Source: Myroides sp. NP-2
GTDB taxonomy: Bacteria; Bacteroidota; Bacteroidia; Flavobacteriales; Flavobacteriaceae
Direction of reading: 5' to 3'
Length of the DNA stretch: 64,000 nt
Assembly: GCF_014145665.1 (NCBI RefSeq)
Contig: NZ_JACHTD010000005.1
Span: forward strand, 62,001 to 126,000
Positions 45,657 through 54,660 of this stretch are shown one piece after another; position 1 is the first letter of the stretch; each line of letters opens with the position of its first letter. The notes under the pieces are model-generated. The model was not told where the DNA came from. It was given only the letters and a program-made list of their open reading frames with translations, and ran no database searches. The position numbers were made by a program, and so were the translations under genes.

Positions 45657-46256
45657 ATGAATTTTTTAGCACATGTATACTTATCGGGGGCGGATCAGGA
45701 GAAAGCGATTGGCAATTTCATAGCAGATAGCGTTCGGGGCAAACAGTACGTAGACTATCCAAAGGGCATTCAACACGGCATACTCTTGCATCGTGAAATA
45801 GATACCTTTACCGATACGCATGCCATTTGGCGTCAGAATAAGAAACTGCTCGTTCCGACCTACAACCACTATGCTGCTGTCATCATTGATATGTATTACG
45901 ATCATTTTCTCGCCAAGAATTGGTTAGATTATCACGAGGTTCCCCTTGAGGAGTACGCGGCTAGGTTTTATGCGCTATTAGAAGATAACGTTGCTCTTTT
46001 ACCCGCTAAAGTTCAAAATTTCTTGCCGATTATGATTCGGGAGAATTGGTTTACTTGTTATGAAACCGTCGATGGTTTGGGGTATATCCTTCAACAAATG
46101 GACCGCAGGACTAAGGGGATTTCGAAAATGTCCAGGGCTACGACAGAACTCCTTTTGTACTACGACATCATGGAGGCAGACTTTATTCGATTTTTCAAAG
46201 AATTAGAAGCCCATGTTTCATTCATTCAAGATTCACCACGTTTTACTGCTATTTAA
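45657..46256 (+). CDS. acyl carrier protein phosphodiesterase (AcpH family)
   Basis: This 199-aa member of the AcpH/DUF479 family removes 4'-phosphopantetheine from acyl carrier protein in E. coli. It shows the N-terminal MNFLAHVYLSG, IGNFIADSVRGK, GILLHREIDTFTDTH and MYYDHFLAKNW, which hold the His/Asp metal ligands of this HD-like fold. Length is normal. It has its own promoter and precedes the ClC gene by 70 bases. Confidence 0.88.
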   Translation: MNFLAHVYLSGADQEKAIGNFIADSVRGKQYVDYPKGIQHGILLHREIDTFTDTHAIWRQNKKLLVPTYNHYAAVIIDMYYDHFLAKNWLDYHEVPLEEYAARFYALLEDNVALLPAKVQNFLPIMIRENWFTCYETVDGLGYILQQMDRRTKGISKMSRATTELLLYYDIMEADFIRFFKELEAHVSFIQDSPRFTAI

Positions 46257-46314
46257 CCGCTTTTTAGCACAAAAAAATATTTAAAACCACCCCTATTTGT
46301 ATGACTATTTAGGC

Positions 46315-46322
46315 TATTTTTG
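46315..46322 (+). promoter_or_regulatory. -7 box of the ClC gene
   Basis: TATTTTTG fits TAnnTTTG; a TTG at 46297 lies 15 bases upstream, slightly close. It supports the start at 46327. Confidence 0.4.
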
Positions 46323-46326
46323 CAAG

Positions 46327-48141
46327 ATGAAAATTTGGAGTAAAAAACGTATTGCGTTCTATTTTAAGCAAACCTTTCGGTATGCAGAAGGTATTTTATT
46401 TTTTTTAAAGTCGGTCCTTTCAGATCGCCAATTTTTGTATTTATCTTGTGTTTTGGTAGGTGCGTCCAGTGCCCTTGCCGTAACGGTATTGAAGTCCTTT
46501 GCCCATGCGGTTTTCCAATTTGCCACCTATATTGACAACATTTCTCATTTGCCCTATACCAATAGTATATTGCCCATTATTGGGATTTTACTCACGGTAT
46601 TTGTGGTGCGCAAATTTTTAAATGGCAGCATTGAAAAAGGGACATACCAAATTATGATTGCCGTTGCCAAGCGCTCGGGAATCATGCCCAAAAAGCAGAT
46701 GTACTCCCAAATCGTTACCAGTTCCTTAACGGTAGGTATGGGAGGATCATTGGGATTAGAATCTCCCATTGCTATTACTGGGGCGGCCTTTGGGTCTAAT
46801 TTTGCACAAAACTACAAGCTCAGCTATAAAGACCGCATTCTACTCCTAGGCTGTGGGGTTGCCGCGGGTATATCTGCGGCTTTTAATGCACCCATTGCCG
46901 GTGTGCTCTTCGCCATTGAAATTGTCTTAGCAGATATTACTGTTTCTGCTTTTATTCCGATTATGATTGCTTCCGCAACGGGAACCATTGTTACGGACCT
47001 CATTATCAAAGAAGACATCCTACTTTCCTTCAAAAAACAACTCGTTTTCGACACCTTCAATACAGGTTATTACGTGGTGTTGGGAATATTGGCAGGTTTT
47101 TTCTGTGTTTATCACGCCCGTATGTTTAGACGAACAGAAGCCTATATCTCCAAATTCACCAATCACGTCTATAAACGGGCCTTGATTGGGGCAACGATGT
47201 TAGCCGTTTTAATCTTTCTATTCCCCACTCTATTTGGAGAAGGATACGAAAGCATCAAAATACTCGCTGGAGATCACCCAGAAACCATCCTCAACAATAC
47301 ACTGTTGCGAAATTTTTCAACCAATGAATGGGTGTTATTGCTCTTCGTAGCCGGTGCAGCTTTAGTAAAAACCTTTGCCGTGGGATTAACCATGGGAAGT
47401 GGTGGTAATGGAGGTAATTTTGCCCCTTCCCTCTTTGTGGGTTCCTACCTCGGCTTTACCTTGGCCAAATTCTTCTCTCTCCTTGGAGTAAAAGATATCC
47501 CCATTCACAATTTTACCGTTGTCGGTATGGCAGGGGTGATCAGTGGATTGTTTCACGCACCGCTGACGGGAATTTTCTTAATTGCAGAAATAACAGGAGG
47601 ATACGGACTAATGGTTCCCCTGCTCATTGTGTCATCCATTAGCTTTGCCATTGCCAAAAACATGGAGAAATATTCCATGGACATTAAATCCATTGCCGAA
47701 ACAGGCATGGTTTTCACCTCAGACAAGGATTCCAATATTTTATCGACCATTAATGTACACGACTTTATTCGCAACGACATTCACTTACTAAAATCCACAC
47801 AGACCACTCAGGATGCTGTGACCATTTTTACTCAAACCCAACAGGAGTTTATTCCGGTAATTAAGGAGGATCAAACCCTAGTAGGAGTGATTAACCTCAA
47901 TCACGTTCGTCCCGTTGTATTTAGTTCGTTTCAGACCAAATATACCCCCCTTTCCGACCTGATTGAAGAAGCAATCACGGTGTCTTATGCCGATAGTACC
48001 AAGCATATGGTTCAGCTGTTTGACTTGAAAAAAGCGGATTTTTTATTGGTACAACAAGATCAGCAATACGTGGGCTATATCCTGAAATCGGATATTTTAG
48101 AAGCCTATAGAAACAATCTAAAATCACTGTCGATCAATTAG
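46327..48141 (+). CDS. ClC chloride channel/transporter with CBS pair
   Basis: This 604-aa protein has about ten membrane helices with the ClC signatures GMGGSLGLESPIAITGAA (GxExP with the gating Glu) and GSGGNGGNFAPSLFVGS, plus GMAGVISGLFHAPLTGIF. Two CBS domains follow (about 465-600: HDFIRNDIHLLKSTQTTQDAV and TPLSDLIEEAITVSYADST), which in other ClCs bind adenine nucleotides. The gating Glu favours a Cl-/H+ antiporter or gated channel. I chose ATG 46327 because a -7 box TATTTTTG (46315-46322) overlaps the longer frame. Confidence 0.92.
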   Translation: MKIWSKKRIAFYFKQTFRYAEGILFFLKSVLSDRQFLYLSCVLVGASSALAVTVLKSFAHAVFQFATYIDNISHLPYTNSILPIIGILLTVFVVRKFLNGSIEKGTYQIMIAVAKRSGIMPKKQMYSQIVTSSLTVGMGGSLGLESPIAITGAAFGSNFAQNYKLSYKDRILLLGCGVAAGISAAFNAPIAGVLFAIEIVLADITVSAFIPIMIASATGTIVTDLIIKEDILLSFKKQLVFDTFNTGYYVVLGILAGFFCVYHARMFRRTEAYISKFTNHVYKRALIGATMLAVLIFLFPTLFGEGYESIKILAGDHPETILNNTLLRNFSTNEWVLLLFVAGAALVKTFAVGLTMGSGGNGGNFAPSLFVGSYLGFTLAKFFSLLGVKDIPIHNFTVVGMAGVISGLFHAPLTGIFLIAEITGGYGLMVPLLIVSSISFAIAKNMEKYSMDIKSIAETGMVFTSDKDSNILSTINVHDFIRNDIHLLKSTQTTQDAVTIFTQTQQEFIPVIKEDQTLVGVINLNHVRPVVFSSFQTKYTPLSDLIEEAITVSYADSTKHMVQLFDLKKADFLLVQQDQQYVGYILKSDILEAYRNNLKSLSIN

Positions 48142-48332
48142 GCAGAAGCACTAGCAGAAGACTAAGACAAAAAGGCAGTGGAAATTCCCATACGATCAAA
48201 CGCAAAAGCAACGGTTGGGGACTAAATAATAAAGTGCTTCTGCGCGATTCGTAAAGGTTATAAGGTTGTATGACTTACAGTACATACGAAGAAGTTCGAA
48301 TACTTACCTTTTTTATGAGGTAGTAAAATAAT

Positions 48333-48378
48333 AGAGAGTGCCTTTAGAAGGGCACTCTCTGGTATCATAGTATCTTTG
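48333..48378 (+). other. hairpin and -7-like box in a 640-base gap
   Basis: AGAGAGTGCC (48333-48342) pairs with GGCACTCTCT (48351-48360) but has no T-run. TATCTTTG (48371-48378) fits the -7 consensus. The rest of 48142-48781 is AT-rich and shows no gene or RNA I recognise. Confidence 0.35.
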
Positions 48379-48781
48379 TATCTGTTACTTTCCCATTTGA
48401 AATAGAACAACAAAACAACAAAACCAAATTCCTTACAAGTAGCCGCTCAAAAGAAATCTTAAAATAAATCTATTTCAAAACAAACACACAAAGAACTATT
48501 CATTCTTTATGAGAACTAGAACCTAGCTCTCACACTTTCTTAAACCAGAGATACTGATTAATTTAGTGAATCGCTCTAGCCTCCCCTTCTTTTTTAACAA
48601 TTATTATCCCAAAAAGATACCCTTTATTCTCAATGAGTATATTTATACTACTAATAAATCTATATTTTGTCACATTTAGTGGAAATATATACTAAAATAA
48701 CGTTAAGCTATTTGTGCGTTCTATGCTTTTTATTACATTAGCTTTCCCAAAAGGAAGTAACTTTCATTAAAGAAACCAAAG

Positions 48782-49159
48782 ATGTCTACCCTTATACATT
48801 TGGAAAACATTCAACATACGCTAAACAGCATTAACGGAAAATGGCGTATTCCGCTTTTAACGGTGCTCTTTCAACAAGATCGCGCTCGTTATTCTACCTT
48901 GCAACAACAGCTACCTAAAATTGGCAGTAAAATGCTGACCAGTGAACTAAAGGCGTTAGAGCAACTACACCTCATAGAGCGCATCATTACGGAAACACCA
49001 GTACTTATTGAGTATAAATTGAGTGAGAAGGGGCGGTCTTTGCTCCCCGTACTAGAGGCACTGGCGCAATGGGGAGAGCGCGAAAGGCCGAGAAAGGCGG
49101 CGAAATTAACCCAACAAAACAAACACGAGATCAATCATTTCTTAACTATAAGCATCTAA
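48782..49159 (+). CDS. HxlR-family transcriptional regulator
   Basis: This 125-aa winged-helix protein has the HxlR pattern: NSINGKWRIPLLTVLF at the start of the domain, RYSTLQQQLPKIGSKMLTSELKALEQLHLIER for the recognition region, and VLIEYKLSEKGRSLLPVLEALAQWGE for the wing. It lacks the usual conserved Cys near the N-terminus, so it is probably not a thiol sensor of the HypR type. It is the first gene of a unit with cysE and cysK, 6 bases before cysE, and probably controls that unit. Confidence 0.88.
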   Translation: MSTLIHLENIQHTLNSINGKWRIPLLTVLFQQDRARYSTLQQQLPKIGSKMLTSELKALEQLHLIERIITETPVLIEYKLSEKGRSLLPVLEALAQWGERERPRKAAKLTQQNKHEINHFLTISI

Positions 49160-49165
49160 ATCGAC

Positions 49166-49987
49166 ATGAATTTTATTCAAGAATTAGTATATAAAAACGA
49201 AAGTACCACTGCTTTTTTAGATAAAAAGAGGATGGAAAACTTCACTGATACGCTTTTTCACTTTTTGTTTCAATTAGAAGACAAGCGTTATCACTCCGAG
49301 CAGGCGATTAATATCAGGCTCAATACGCTAAAGAATGAATTGGTTTCCATTCTGTTTAGCATCAACAATAACGAAGAGCGATCGCTTCAGATTGCCGGTG
49401 ATTTTTTTGATGCACTACCCTCGATTTACGCTTTGTTAAATACAGATGCGACGGCCATATTAGAAAATGACCCTGCAGCTACTTGTTTACAAGAGGTTCA
49501 CATTGCCTATCCGGGATTTTATGCGATTGCTATTTATCGCTTTGCCCATCAATTACAGCAGCAGCAGGTGCGCCTATTACCGCGTATTTGGACGGAATAT
49601 GCCCACAACAAAACGGGTATAGACATTCACCCTGCGGCGAGCATTGGTTCGCATTTTTGCATTGACCACGGAACAGGTATCGTAATTGGTGAAACCTGTA
49701 TCATCGGCACCAATGTAAAGATATACCAAGGCGTAACTTTAGGCGCTATTTCTGTATCAAAAGACAAGGCGAATACACGTCGTCATCCTTATATTGAGGA
49801 CAATGTTGTGATTTATTCCGGAGCAACTGTATTGGGTGGAGACACGATTATCGGTCACGATTCCGTGATTGGAGGAAATGTGTGGTTAACCAAAAGCGTA
49901 GCCCCCCACTCTATCATTTACAGCAAGAGTAAAGTCTATTCAAAATTCACGGAAAACTATCCAGAACCTATCAATTTTATTATATAA
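49166..49987 (+). CDS. cysE: serine O-acetyltransferase (EpsC/CysE type)
   Basis: SAT makes O-acetylserine from serine and acetyl-CoA. The 273-aa protein has an N-terminal helical half and a left-handed beta-helix of hexapeptide repeats with the catalytic core [62 protein letters not shown]. The length and the extended N-terminus are those of the EpsC-annotated form common in Bacteroidetes. It stands directly before cysK. Confidence 0.93.
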   Translation: MNFIQELVYKNESTTAFLDKKRMENFTDTLFHFLFQLEDKRYHSEQAINIRLNTLKNELVSILFSINNNEERSLQIAGDFFDALPSIYALLNTDATAILENDPAATCLQEVHIAYPGFYAIAIYRFAHQLQQQQVRLLPRIWTEYAHNKTGIDIHPAASIGSHFCIDHGTGIVIGETCIIGTNVKIYQGVTLGAISVSKDKANTRRHPYIEDNVVIYSGATVLGGDTIIGHDSVIGGNVWLTKSVAPHSIIYSKSKVYSKFTENYPEPINFII

Positions 49988-50006
49988 CAGCCAAAAAAAA
50001 ACGAAT

Positions 50007-50945
50007 ATGAAAGCAACGACAATTTTAGAAACAATCGGACGTACGCCTCATGTAAAGATCAACAAACTCTTTCCCTCCACGCATAAGGTATGGATCAAAT
50101 TAGAAAAGCAAAATCCAGGCGGAAGTTTAAAAGATCGCATTGCCTTGGCGATGATTGAAGATGCGGAGGCCCAAGGCATCATCAATAAAAACACAACCAT
50201 TATAGAGCCTACGTCTGGGAATACAGGTGTTGGATTAGCGATGGTATGTGCTGTAAAAGGCTACCAATTAATTTTGGTTATGCCAGAATCTATGAGTATT
50301 GAAAGGCGAAAATTGATGGCGGCATATGGGGCTAAATTCGTTCTTACGCCAAGAGAATTAGGAACCGCAGGTTCGGTTGCTAAGGCGACGGAATTGGCAG
50401 AGCAGATGGACAATGCATGGGTGCCCCAACAGTTCAACAATCACTCTAATCCGGAGATCCACCGCAAAACAACGGCCATGGAAATCATCAATGACTTTCC
50501 AGAGGGGATTGATTATTTGATCACCGGTGTAGGTACAGGGGGACATATTACGGGTGTTGCCGAAGTATTGAAAGAAAAGTTTCCCCACCTAAAAGTGTAT
50601 GCCGTAGAGCCGAAGAACTCCCCTGTTTTAAGTGGCGGACAACCAGGTCCTCACCCTTTGCAGGGCATTGGTGCAGGTTTTGTACCCAAGGTAGTTAACA
50701 CGGCTATTTTTGATGGAGTTATTACCATTGACAAAGAGGAGGCGTTTGACTATACGAATCGCATTGCTAAAGAAGAGGGAATTTTAGCAGGAATCTCAAC
50801 GGGAACCTCTCTAGCTGCCATTGCAAAGCAACTACCGCAAATTGAGGAAGGCGCAACCATCCTTACCTTTAATTATGACACAGGAGAACGCTACTGGTCT
50901 GTCGACGATTTATTTGACGAAAAGGCAGCGGAATACAAAGAATAA
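50007..50945 (+). CDS. cysK: cysteine synthase A (O-acetylserine sulfhydrylase)
   Basis: CysK replaces the acetyl group of O-acetylserine by sulfide. The 312-aa PLP enzyme shows [15 protein letters not shown], the PLP lysine in [11 protein letters not shown], the substrate loop [15 protein letters not shown], the phosphate loop GTGGHITG and [10 protein letters not shown]. With cysE it completes cysteine synthesis from serine in one operon, ended by a strong terminator at 50955-50990. Confidence 0.95.
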   Translation: MKATTILETIGRTPHVKINKLFPSTHKVWIKLEKQNPGGSLKDRIALAMIEDAEAQGIINKNTTIIEPTSGNTGVGLAMVCAVKGYQLILVMPESMSIERRKLMAAYGAKFVLTPRELGTAGSVAKATELAEQMDNAWVPQQFNNHSNPEIHRKTTAMEIINDFPEGIDYLITGVGTGGHITGVAEVLKEKFPHLKVYAVEPKNSPVLSGGQPGPHPLQGIGAGFVPKVVNTAIFDGVITIDKEEAFDYTNRIAKEEGILAGISTGTSLAAIAKQLPQIEEGATILTFNYDTGERYWSVDDLFDEKAAEYKE

Positions 50946-50954
50946 ACCCAGCAG

Positions 50955-50990
50955 AAAAAAACCTTTCACTTCGTTTGAAAGGTTTTTTTT
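50955..50990 (+). terminator. terminator of HxlR-cysE-cysK
   Basis: AAAAAACCTTTCA pairs with TGAAAGGTTTTTT around a short loop; a long T-run follows. Confidence 0.85.
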
Positions 50991-51042
50991 TGTTGGTTTT
51001 GACCTTCTTTTATAGAAGAGCGGCTAATCTAATTTTATGTTG

Positions 51043-51050
51043 TATTTTTG
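51043..51050 (+). promoter_or_regulatory. -7 box of the P4-type phosphatase gene
   Basis: TATTTTTG fits TAnnTTTG, 28 bases before ATG 51078. Confidence 0.45.
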
Positions 51051-51077
51051 TATCTTAATAAATAGTAAAACTAGATT

Positions 51078-51890
51078 ATGTTAAAAAGAACTTTTCTTCT
51101 TGCAGGACTACTTGTTATAGCCTCGTGCAAAACAATTCCATCAAGTCAAGTTACTTCAACAAACAGCCCGTTACATCAAATCGAAGTAAACGGAAAATTA
51201 TACGCTGCGGTTTTCCAACAAAATGCAGCGGAGTATCAAGCATTAGCAGCCCAGGCCTTTAATATTGCTACCTTGCGCCTTGATGAGCGCTTAGCACAAC
51301 CTACAGACAAGCCGCTAGCCATTGTTACCGATATAGACGAAACCTTTTTAGACAACTCCCCTTATGCTGTGGAAATGGCGCGTCAGGGCAAAATATTTAG
51401 CGAAGAAACCTGGAATGAATGGACCTCAAAAGGAGAAGCTTTACCCCTATTAGGCAGTTTGGCGTTTTTCAACTACGCCGCATCAAAGGGAATTGAGGTT
51501 TACTACATCACCAATCGCACCCAAAATGACAAAGCAGGTACGTTGAAAAACTTAAAGCGATACAACTACCCTTTTGCCGATGAGCAACACCTCATTGTAC
51601 GCACAACAGAATCTAGCAAAGAAACAAGACGCCAAAAATTAAGCGAAACGCATGAAATTGTGTTGCTGTTAGGTGATAATCTATCTGATTTCTCTACGGC
51701 ATTTGACAAGAAAACACAAGAAGAGCGCTTGCAAAATGTAAAAAATAACCAAGCTTTGTTTGGCAAAAAATTCATTATTTTACCCAATACAGGCTATGGC
51801 GATTGGGAATCGGCTTTGTTTGAGTACAAGCGCGATTTGACAACAGAACAAAAAGACGACCTTTACAACCAAAGTGTAAAGGGCTTTTAA
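51078..51890 (+). CDS. lipoprotein e(P4)-family 5'-nucleotidase / acid phosphatase
   Basis: This 270-aa HAD-superfamily class C acid phosphatase has lipobox LVIASCKT (Cys17), the catalytic motif VTDIDETFLDNSPYA (nucleophile and acid Asp), YYITNRTQ (motif II) and LLGDNLSDFS (motif IV). In Haemophilus the homologue dephosphorylates NMN and other nucleotides at the outer membrane for uptake. Here the residues after the Cys (KTIPSS) lack the SSDD surface signal, so it probably faces the periplasm. It is followed after 32 bases by another lipoprotein gene. Confidence 0.92.
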   Translation: MLKRTFLLAGLLVIASCKTIPSSQVTSTNSPLHQIEVNGKLYAAVFQQNAAEYQALAAQAFNIATLRLDERLAQPTDKPLAIVTDIDETFLDNSPYAVEMARQGKIFSEETWNEWTSKGEALPLLGSLAFFNYAASKGIEVYYITNRTQNDKAGTLKNLKRYNYPFADEQHLIVRTTESSKETRRQKLSETHEIVLLLGDNLSDFSTAFDKKTQEERLQNVKNNQALFGKKFIILPNTGYGDWESALFEYKRDLTTEQKDDLYNQSVKGF

Positions 51891-51922
51891 TCCAACAAAA
51901 AATAAATTTATAACTCGACAAA

Positions 51923-52366
51923 ATGAAAAAATTAGTAGCTATTTGCGCTTTTTTAGCACTTCCGTTTGCTATCGCTAGTTGTTCAAGTGATGATAATGTA
52001 ATCCGCAAAAAGAGTGATTATGAAGGCACTTGGGTAACGGATAGTTTATCGTACACGATTCCAAATGGGCCTACGATGAAGCATAAGTTTAAGGATATGC
52101 CAGGGGGGGATGATGCCATCACCCAAGACATTATGATTTTAACAGAAGACAAGGCAACACTAGTTGAAACTACGAAAAAAGGAGTAGATCAACCAGCGGT
52201 TCAAGGGGTGATCAAAGATCAAGTGATTACGTTTAACAGCGATGATCCTAGACATACACCGAGAACCATCGTTCGTACCACAGACGCAAAATTAACGGTT
52301 GTATACGACATTGCCATGAGAGGTGATAATCTACCTGTTACGGTTACTTACCTTAGAAAAAACTAA
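51923..52366 (+). CDS. small surface lipoprotein, lipocalin-like
   Basis: This 147-aa lipoprotein has lipobox FAIASCSSDDN, with Cys20 followed by the SSDD surface-export signal. The mature part is beta-rich (YEGTWVTDSLSYTI, DIMILTEDKATLVETT, VIKDQVITFNSDDP, KLTVVYDIAM), in the order of a lipocalin-like half-barrel, starting with the typical G-x-W. Function is unknown. It is probably in the same transcript as the P4-type phosphatase and is closed by a terminator at 52368-52396. Confidence 0.78.
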   Translation: MKKLVAICAFLALPFAIASCSSDDNVIRKKSDYEGTWVTDSLSYTIPNGPTMKHKFKDMPGGDDAITQDIMILTEDKATLVETTKKGVDQPAVQGVIKDQVITFNSDDPRHTPRTIVRTTDAKLTVVYDIAMRGDNLPVTVTYLRKN

Positions 52367-52367
52367 C

Positions 52368-52396
52368 AAAAAAGCCTTCAGTAGAAGGCTTTTTTT
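52368..52396 (+). terminator. terminator after the lipocalin-like gene
   Basis: AAAAAAGCCTTC (52368-52379) pairs with GAAGGCTTTTTT (52384-52395) around AGTA. Confidence 0.85.
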
Positions 52397-52466
52397 TGTA
52401 TTGCTAGGCGGGTATACCTTGATAAGAAGCAGAAGGAATATCTATCCCCTACCTCCTATCAGATCC

Positions 52467-52724
52467 TTATAGTTCATGTGGGTCGTAAGCCTCAATAAGG
52501 CGAAAAAAATCAACAAAAGAAATAGAGGTAGCCGTACAAATTTGCTGAATGGTCGACAGGGGAATATCGTAGGATAGCGTTCCTTGGCTCAAGGCTACTT
52601 TTTTCATTTTTCGAGCTACGCTCTCATCAATTAAATACTTTTTTGCAAAAGTGCGCTGAGATTTTTCCTTTAGCATCCATTCTTTATAGATAAAAACGCA
52701 TATTTTAACACTAATATTCTCCAT
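52467..52724 (-). CDS. small helix-turn-helix protein
   Basis: This 85-aa protein is predicted as a short HTH/Xre-like fold: QRTFAKKYLIDESVARKMKK fits helices 2-3, and YDIPLSTIQQICTATSISFVDFFRLIE the following helices of a lambda-repressor-like domain. It has no partner domain. It is transcribed away from the candidate long non-coding RNA, starting 65 bases from the RNA's -7 box, so it could control it. That is inference. Confidence 0.65.
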   Translation of the reverse strand: MENISVKICVFIYKEWMLKEKSQRTFAKKYLIDESVARKMKKVALSQGTLSYDIPLSTIQQICTATSISFVDFFRLIEAYDPHEL

Positions 52725-52788
52725 ATCCCAAATGAGTTAATTTTTTAAAAAAATGCGTTCGATAGCACGCACTTTTAAATTCTTTTTT

Positions 52789-52796
52789 TATCTTTG
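52789..52796 (+). promoter_or_regulatory. -7 box in front of the non-coding region
   Basis: TATCTTTG fits TAnnTTTG. The first base of a transcript would be near 52803, just ahead of the hairpin at 52811-52842. No gene on the plus strand follows before 54.5 kb. Confidence 0.5.
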
Positions 52797-52802
52797 ATAT
52801 AT

Positions 52803-53872
52803 CAAACACAAGATTCTCACCTTGATAAGTGGTAAGGAATCTCTTTCATATCTATTCTAGTCAACTATACGCTACAATCCTTAGACGAAAAATAGACCAA
52901 CGATTGAGATGAATTTGTGGTTGTTGATCAAATGCATTTTAATTAAGCAATGGCTTTACTTCCTGTGTTTTGTTAACTTGTTTTTGTAAGGGTAAAAAAG
53001 AGATGCACATTTCTTTTTTACTGTTGAGTAAGGGAGTCACTCCCTTATTGGTCTCAATAAAAAATGGAATGAACCGTGACTAAACCACGGGGTAAAGCAT
53101 TGTGTTTTGTTTAATAGAATTCGCATGCTAAAAATAAAACCTTTCTTGTTTTATTCCAAAGAAAAGTAGTAGTAAACTGTTTTTCTATGTTGAGGCATAG
53201 TAAGTGATAGTTCAGCGAACAAACTGAACTATCCACTGCAATCCAATCACAGTATCCACTATTGTGATTACCATATATCTTGACCTATGTCTCCCTTTGG
53301 GTCATTACAATAGCACTAATCAAAGAAGATTAGTCTAGTTATATAGCCAACTTTTGCGTCGTCTATTTATAGTACACTACCCTTAACCAGGTAACAATAG
53401 GAAAGATAGCAGATATGCACATCTACTGCTGTTTCACTTATTGGCTTAACTTCATCGTTGCATAGGCGATTCAAGAATCGAGCGGTTGTATAGCTCATTT
53501 GTGTTTTGCTTACTCCCACTCCAAACCTATGTTTTGAGTGGGAAAAGCAAACGGCAAACAATCATAATCTAACCATCAAAATGGATTGTTCAACCTTAAA
53601 AAAAATATAATCGACACACTGATCTCAACCCACATGGCCAAAAAATGTATACACTACCGATCTCGCTTGCTTTTTATTATAAATCACAAACTAGAAATAG
53701 CATAGAGGTCTTTATGAGTCAGTAGAAACAACACTTTCACTTTACATACGTCATTTGCCTTAGATGTTGCGCAAGCGTACAGTTTCTTTACCCTATTCCA
53801 CAGCTCAATAAAAGATTGTTTTGGGAGACGCAATTCATTTTATTAAAGCCGTGGGATAGGCTTTTTATCTTT
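52803..53872 (+). ncRNA. candidate large structured non-coding RNA
   Basis: About 1.07 kb without a supportable ORF lie between a -7 box and a terminator. Inside are many compact perfect stems: 52992-53001/53012-53021 (10 bp), 53029-53037/53039-53047, 53045-53050/53055-53060, 53133-53140/53148-53155 (8 bp), 53206-53215/53224-53233 (10 bp), 53245-53251/53263-53269, 53315-53321/53328-53334 (7 bp), AGCAG/CTGCT at 53409-53429, and 53505-53521/53536-53551 (6 + 8 bp with a small internal loop). Such density is far above what AT-rich spacer DNA gives by chance. Some stems compete, which suggests alternative folds. No match to a known RNA class was recognised; a decayed element is the main alternative. 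Confidence 0.45.
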
Positions 53873-53880
53873 TTTTTCGA
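53845..53880 (+). terminator. terminator of the candidate long RNA
   Basis: AAAGCC (53845-53850) pairs with GGCTTT (53859-53864), followed on the plus strand by TTATCTTTTTTTT. The minus direction has no T-run, so it serves a plus-strand transcript. Confidence 0.55.
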
Positions 53881-53903
53881 TGAGACCGAGGCCTAGCCTT
53901 GGG

Positions 53904-54230
53904 CTAGAAGTTCAAAGGCCCCTTTGGCTTTGCTGAGGCTTCCTCTTTAGGTGTATTTTTAGCCTGTTGCCCTTGATGAACCAAACTGTCCCACCTCCAC
54001 AATTGTTGGATAAACACAGCCGTGTTATAGGGTTTGGGGTTCTTTAGCAACGGTTGACCTTTATCCGCTCTTCCAATTGAGCTAGCGTCTTTTTCAACTA
54101 CTTTTTTAGGTTGGTTTTTCCTTTCTACACTGCGTTTATTTCCCCCTTCTTTGCCTTTTGAAAACAGAGCGAGAAGAAGGAGAAAAAAAATGCCTATCGG
54201 CAAACTTAAAGATGCAAATAACCGCTTCAT
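53904..54230 (-). CDS. hypothetical single-pass membrane protein
   Basis: This 108-aa protein has one strong membrane helix (residues 5-23, LSLPIGIFFLLLLALFS) and a long basic, Lys/Pro/Gln-rich periplasmic or cytoplasmic tail of low complexity. The C-terminus KPKGPLNF is next to a hairpin that covers the stop codon. No family is recognised. Composition and short length keep the confidence modest. Confidence 0.5.
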   Translation of the reverse strand: MKRLFASLSLPIGIFFLLLLALFSKGKEGGNKRSVERKNQPKKVVEKDASSIGRADKGQPLLKNPKPYNTAVFIQQLWRWDSLVHQGQQAKNTPKEEASAKPKGPLNF

Positions 54231-54476
54231 TTTCTTCTATTTCACCTGGATCTTATACTTTCTACAAGAAATAAGCTATCCTCACTCTTTCTTGTTTGAC
54301 CTTCTATAATCGCCTTACTTTTTCTATATTTCAAATGTAATTAACTGTAATGTTAAATAAACGAACAATGCAGTTGAATTTTATCACCTAAAGAAAAAGA
54401 ACGCTATTTTAACTTTTTTAAGCGAAAGTGGAATGCCTTTTGGCCTTGGATATCCTAATGAAATCCAGATGATTAG

Positions 54477-54626
54477 CTAAGCAGCTTTATCAATATTTAT
54501 TATTTGATTACACTCATTGACTGTCTGGTAGTTTAAGTAGAAGTGTCTGCGTTTTTTAGTAAACCAGATTTCGATATATTGCTTACGCCAGTTCACTTTG
54601 TTCGGGTCAAAGACTTTATAATCCTT
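54477..54626 (-). pseudogene. C-terminal remnant of an unidentified gene
   Basis: On the minus strand an open stretch of 49 codons reads like a protein end (KVFDPNKVNWRKQYIEIWF, then HFYLNYQTVNECNQII) and stops at 54477. It has no start: a TAA precedes it. Codon use and the mixture of W, Y, F and charged residues look like real coding sequence. It sits immediately downstream of the 54661-55503 gene on the same strand, like other detached gene tails in this window. Confidence 0.4.
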
Positions 54627-54660
54627 TTACACGATTTGGATACAGATCGTTTGATGATAG

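Noticed and set aside
53430..53470. Integron attC-like site (GCTTAAC with GTTGCAT)
   Set aside because: The second box does not fit GTTRRRY and there is no integrase or cassette array.
53450..53490. tRNA-like T-arm sequence (CGATTCAAGAATCG)
   Set aside because: No acceptor or anticodon stems around it; it is just one more short hairpin.
53367..53561. Minus-strand ORF of 64 codons inside the structured region
   Set aside because: It overlaps several strong stems; composition and lack of start signal argue against coding.
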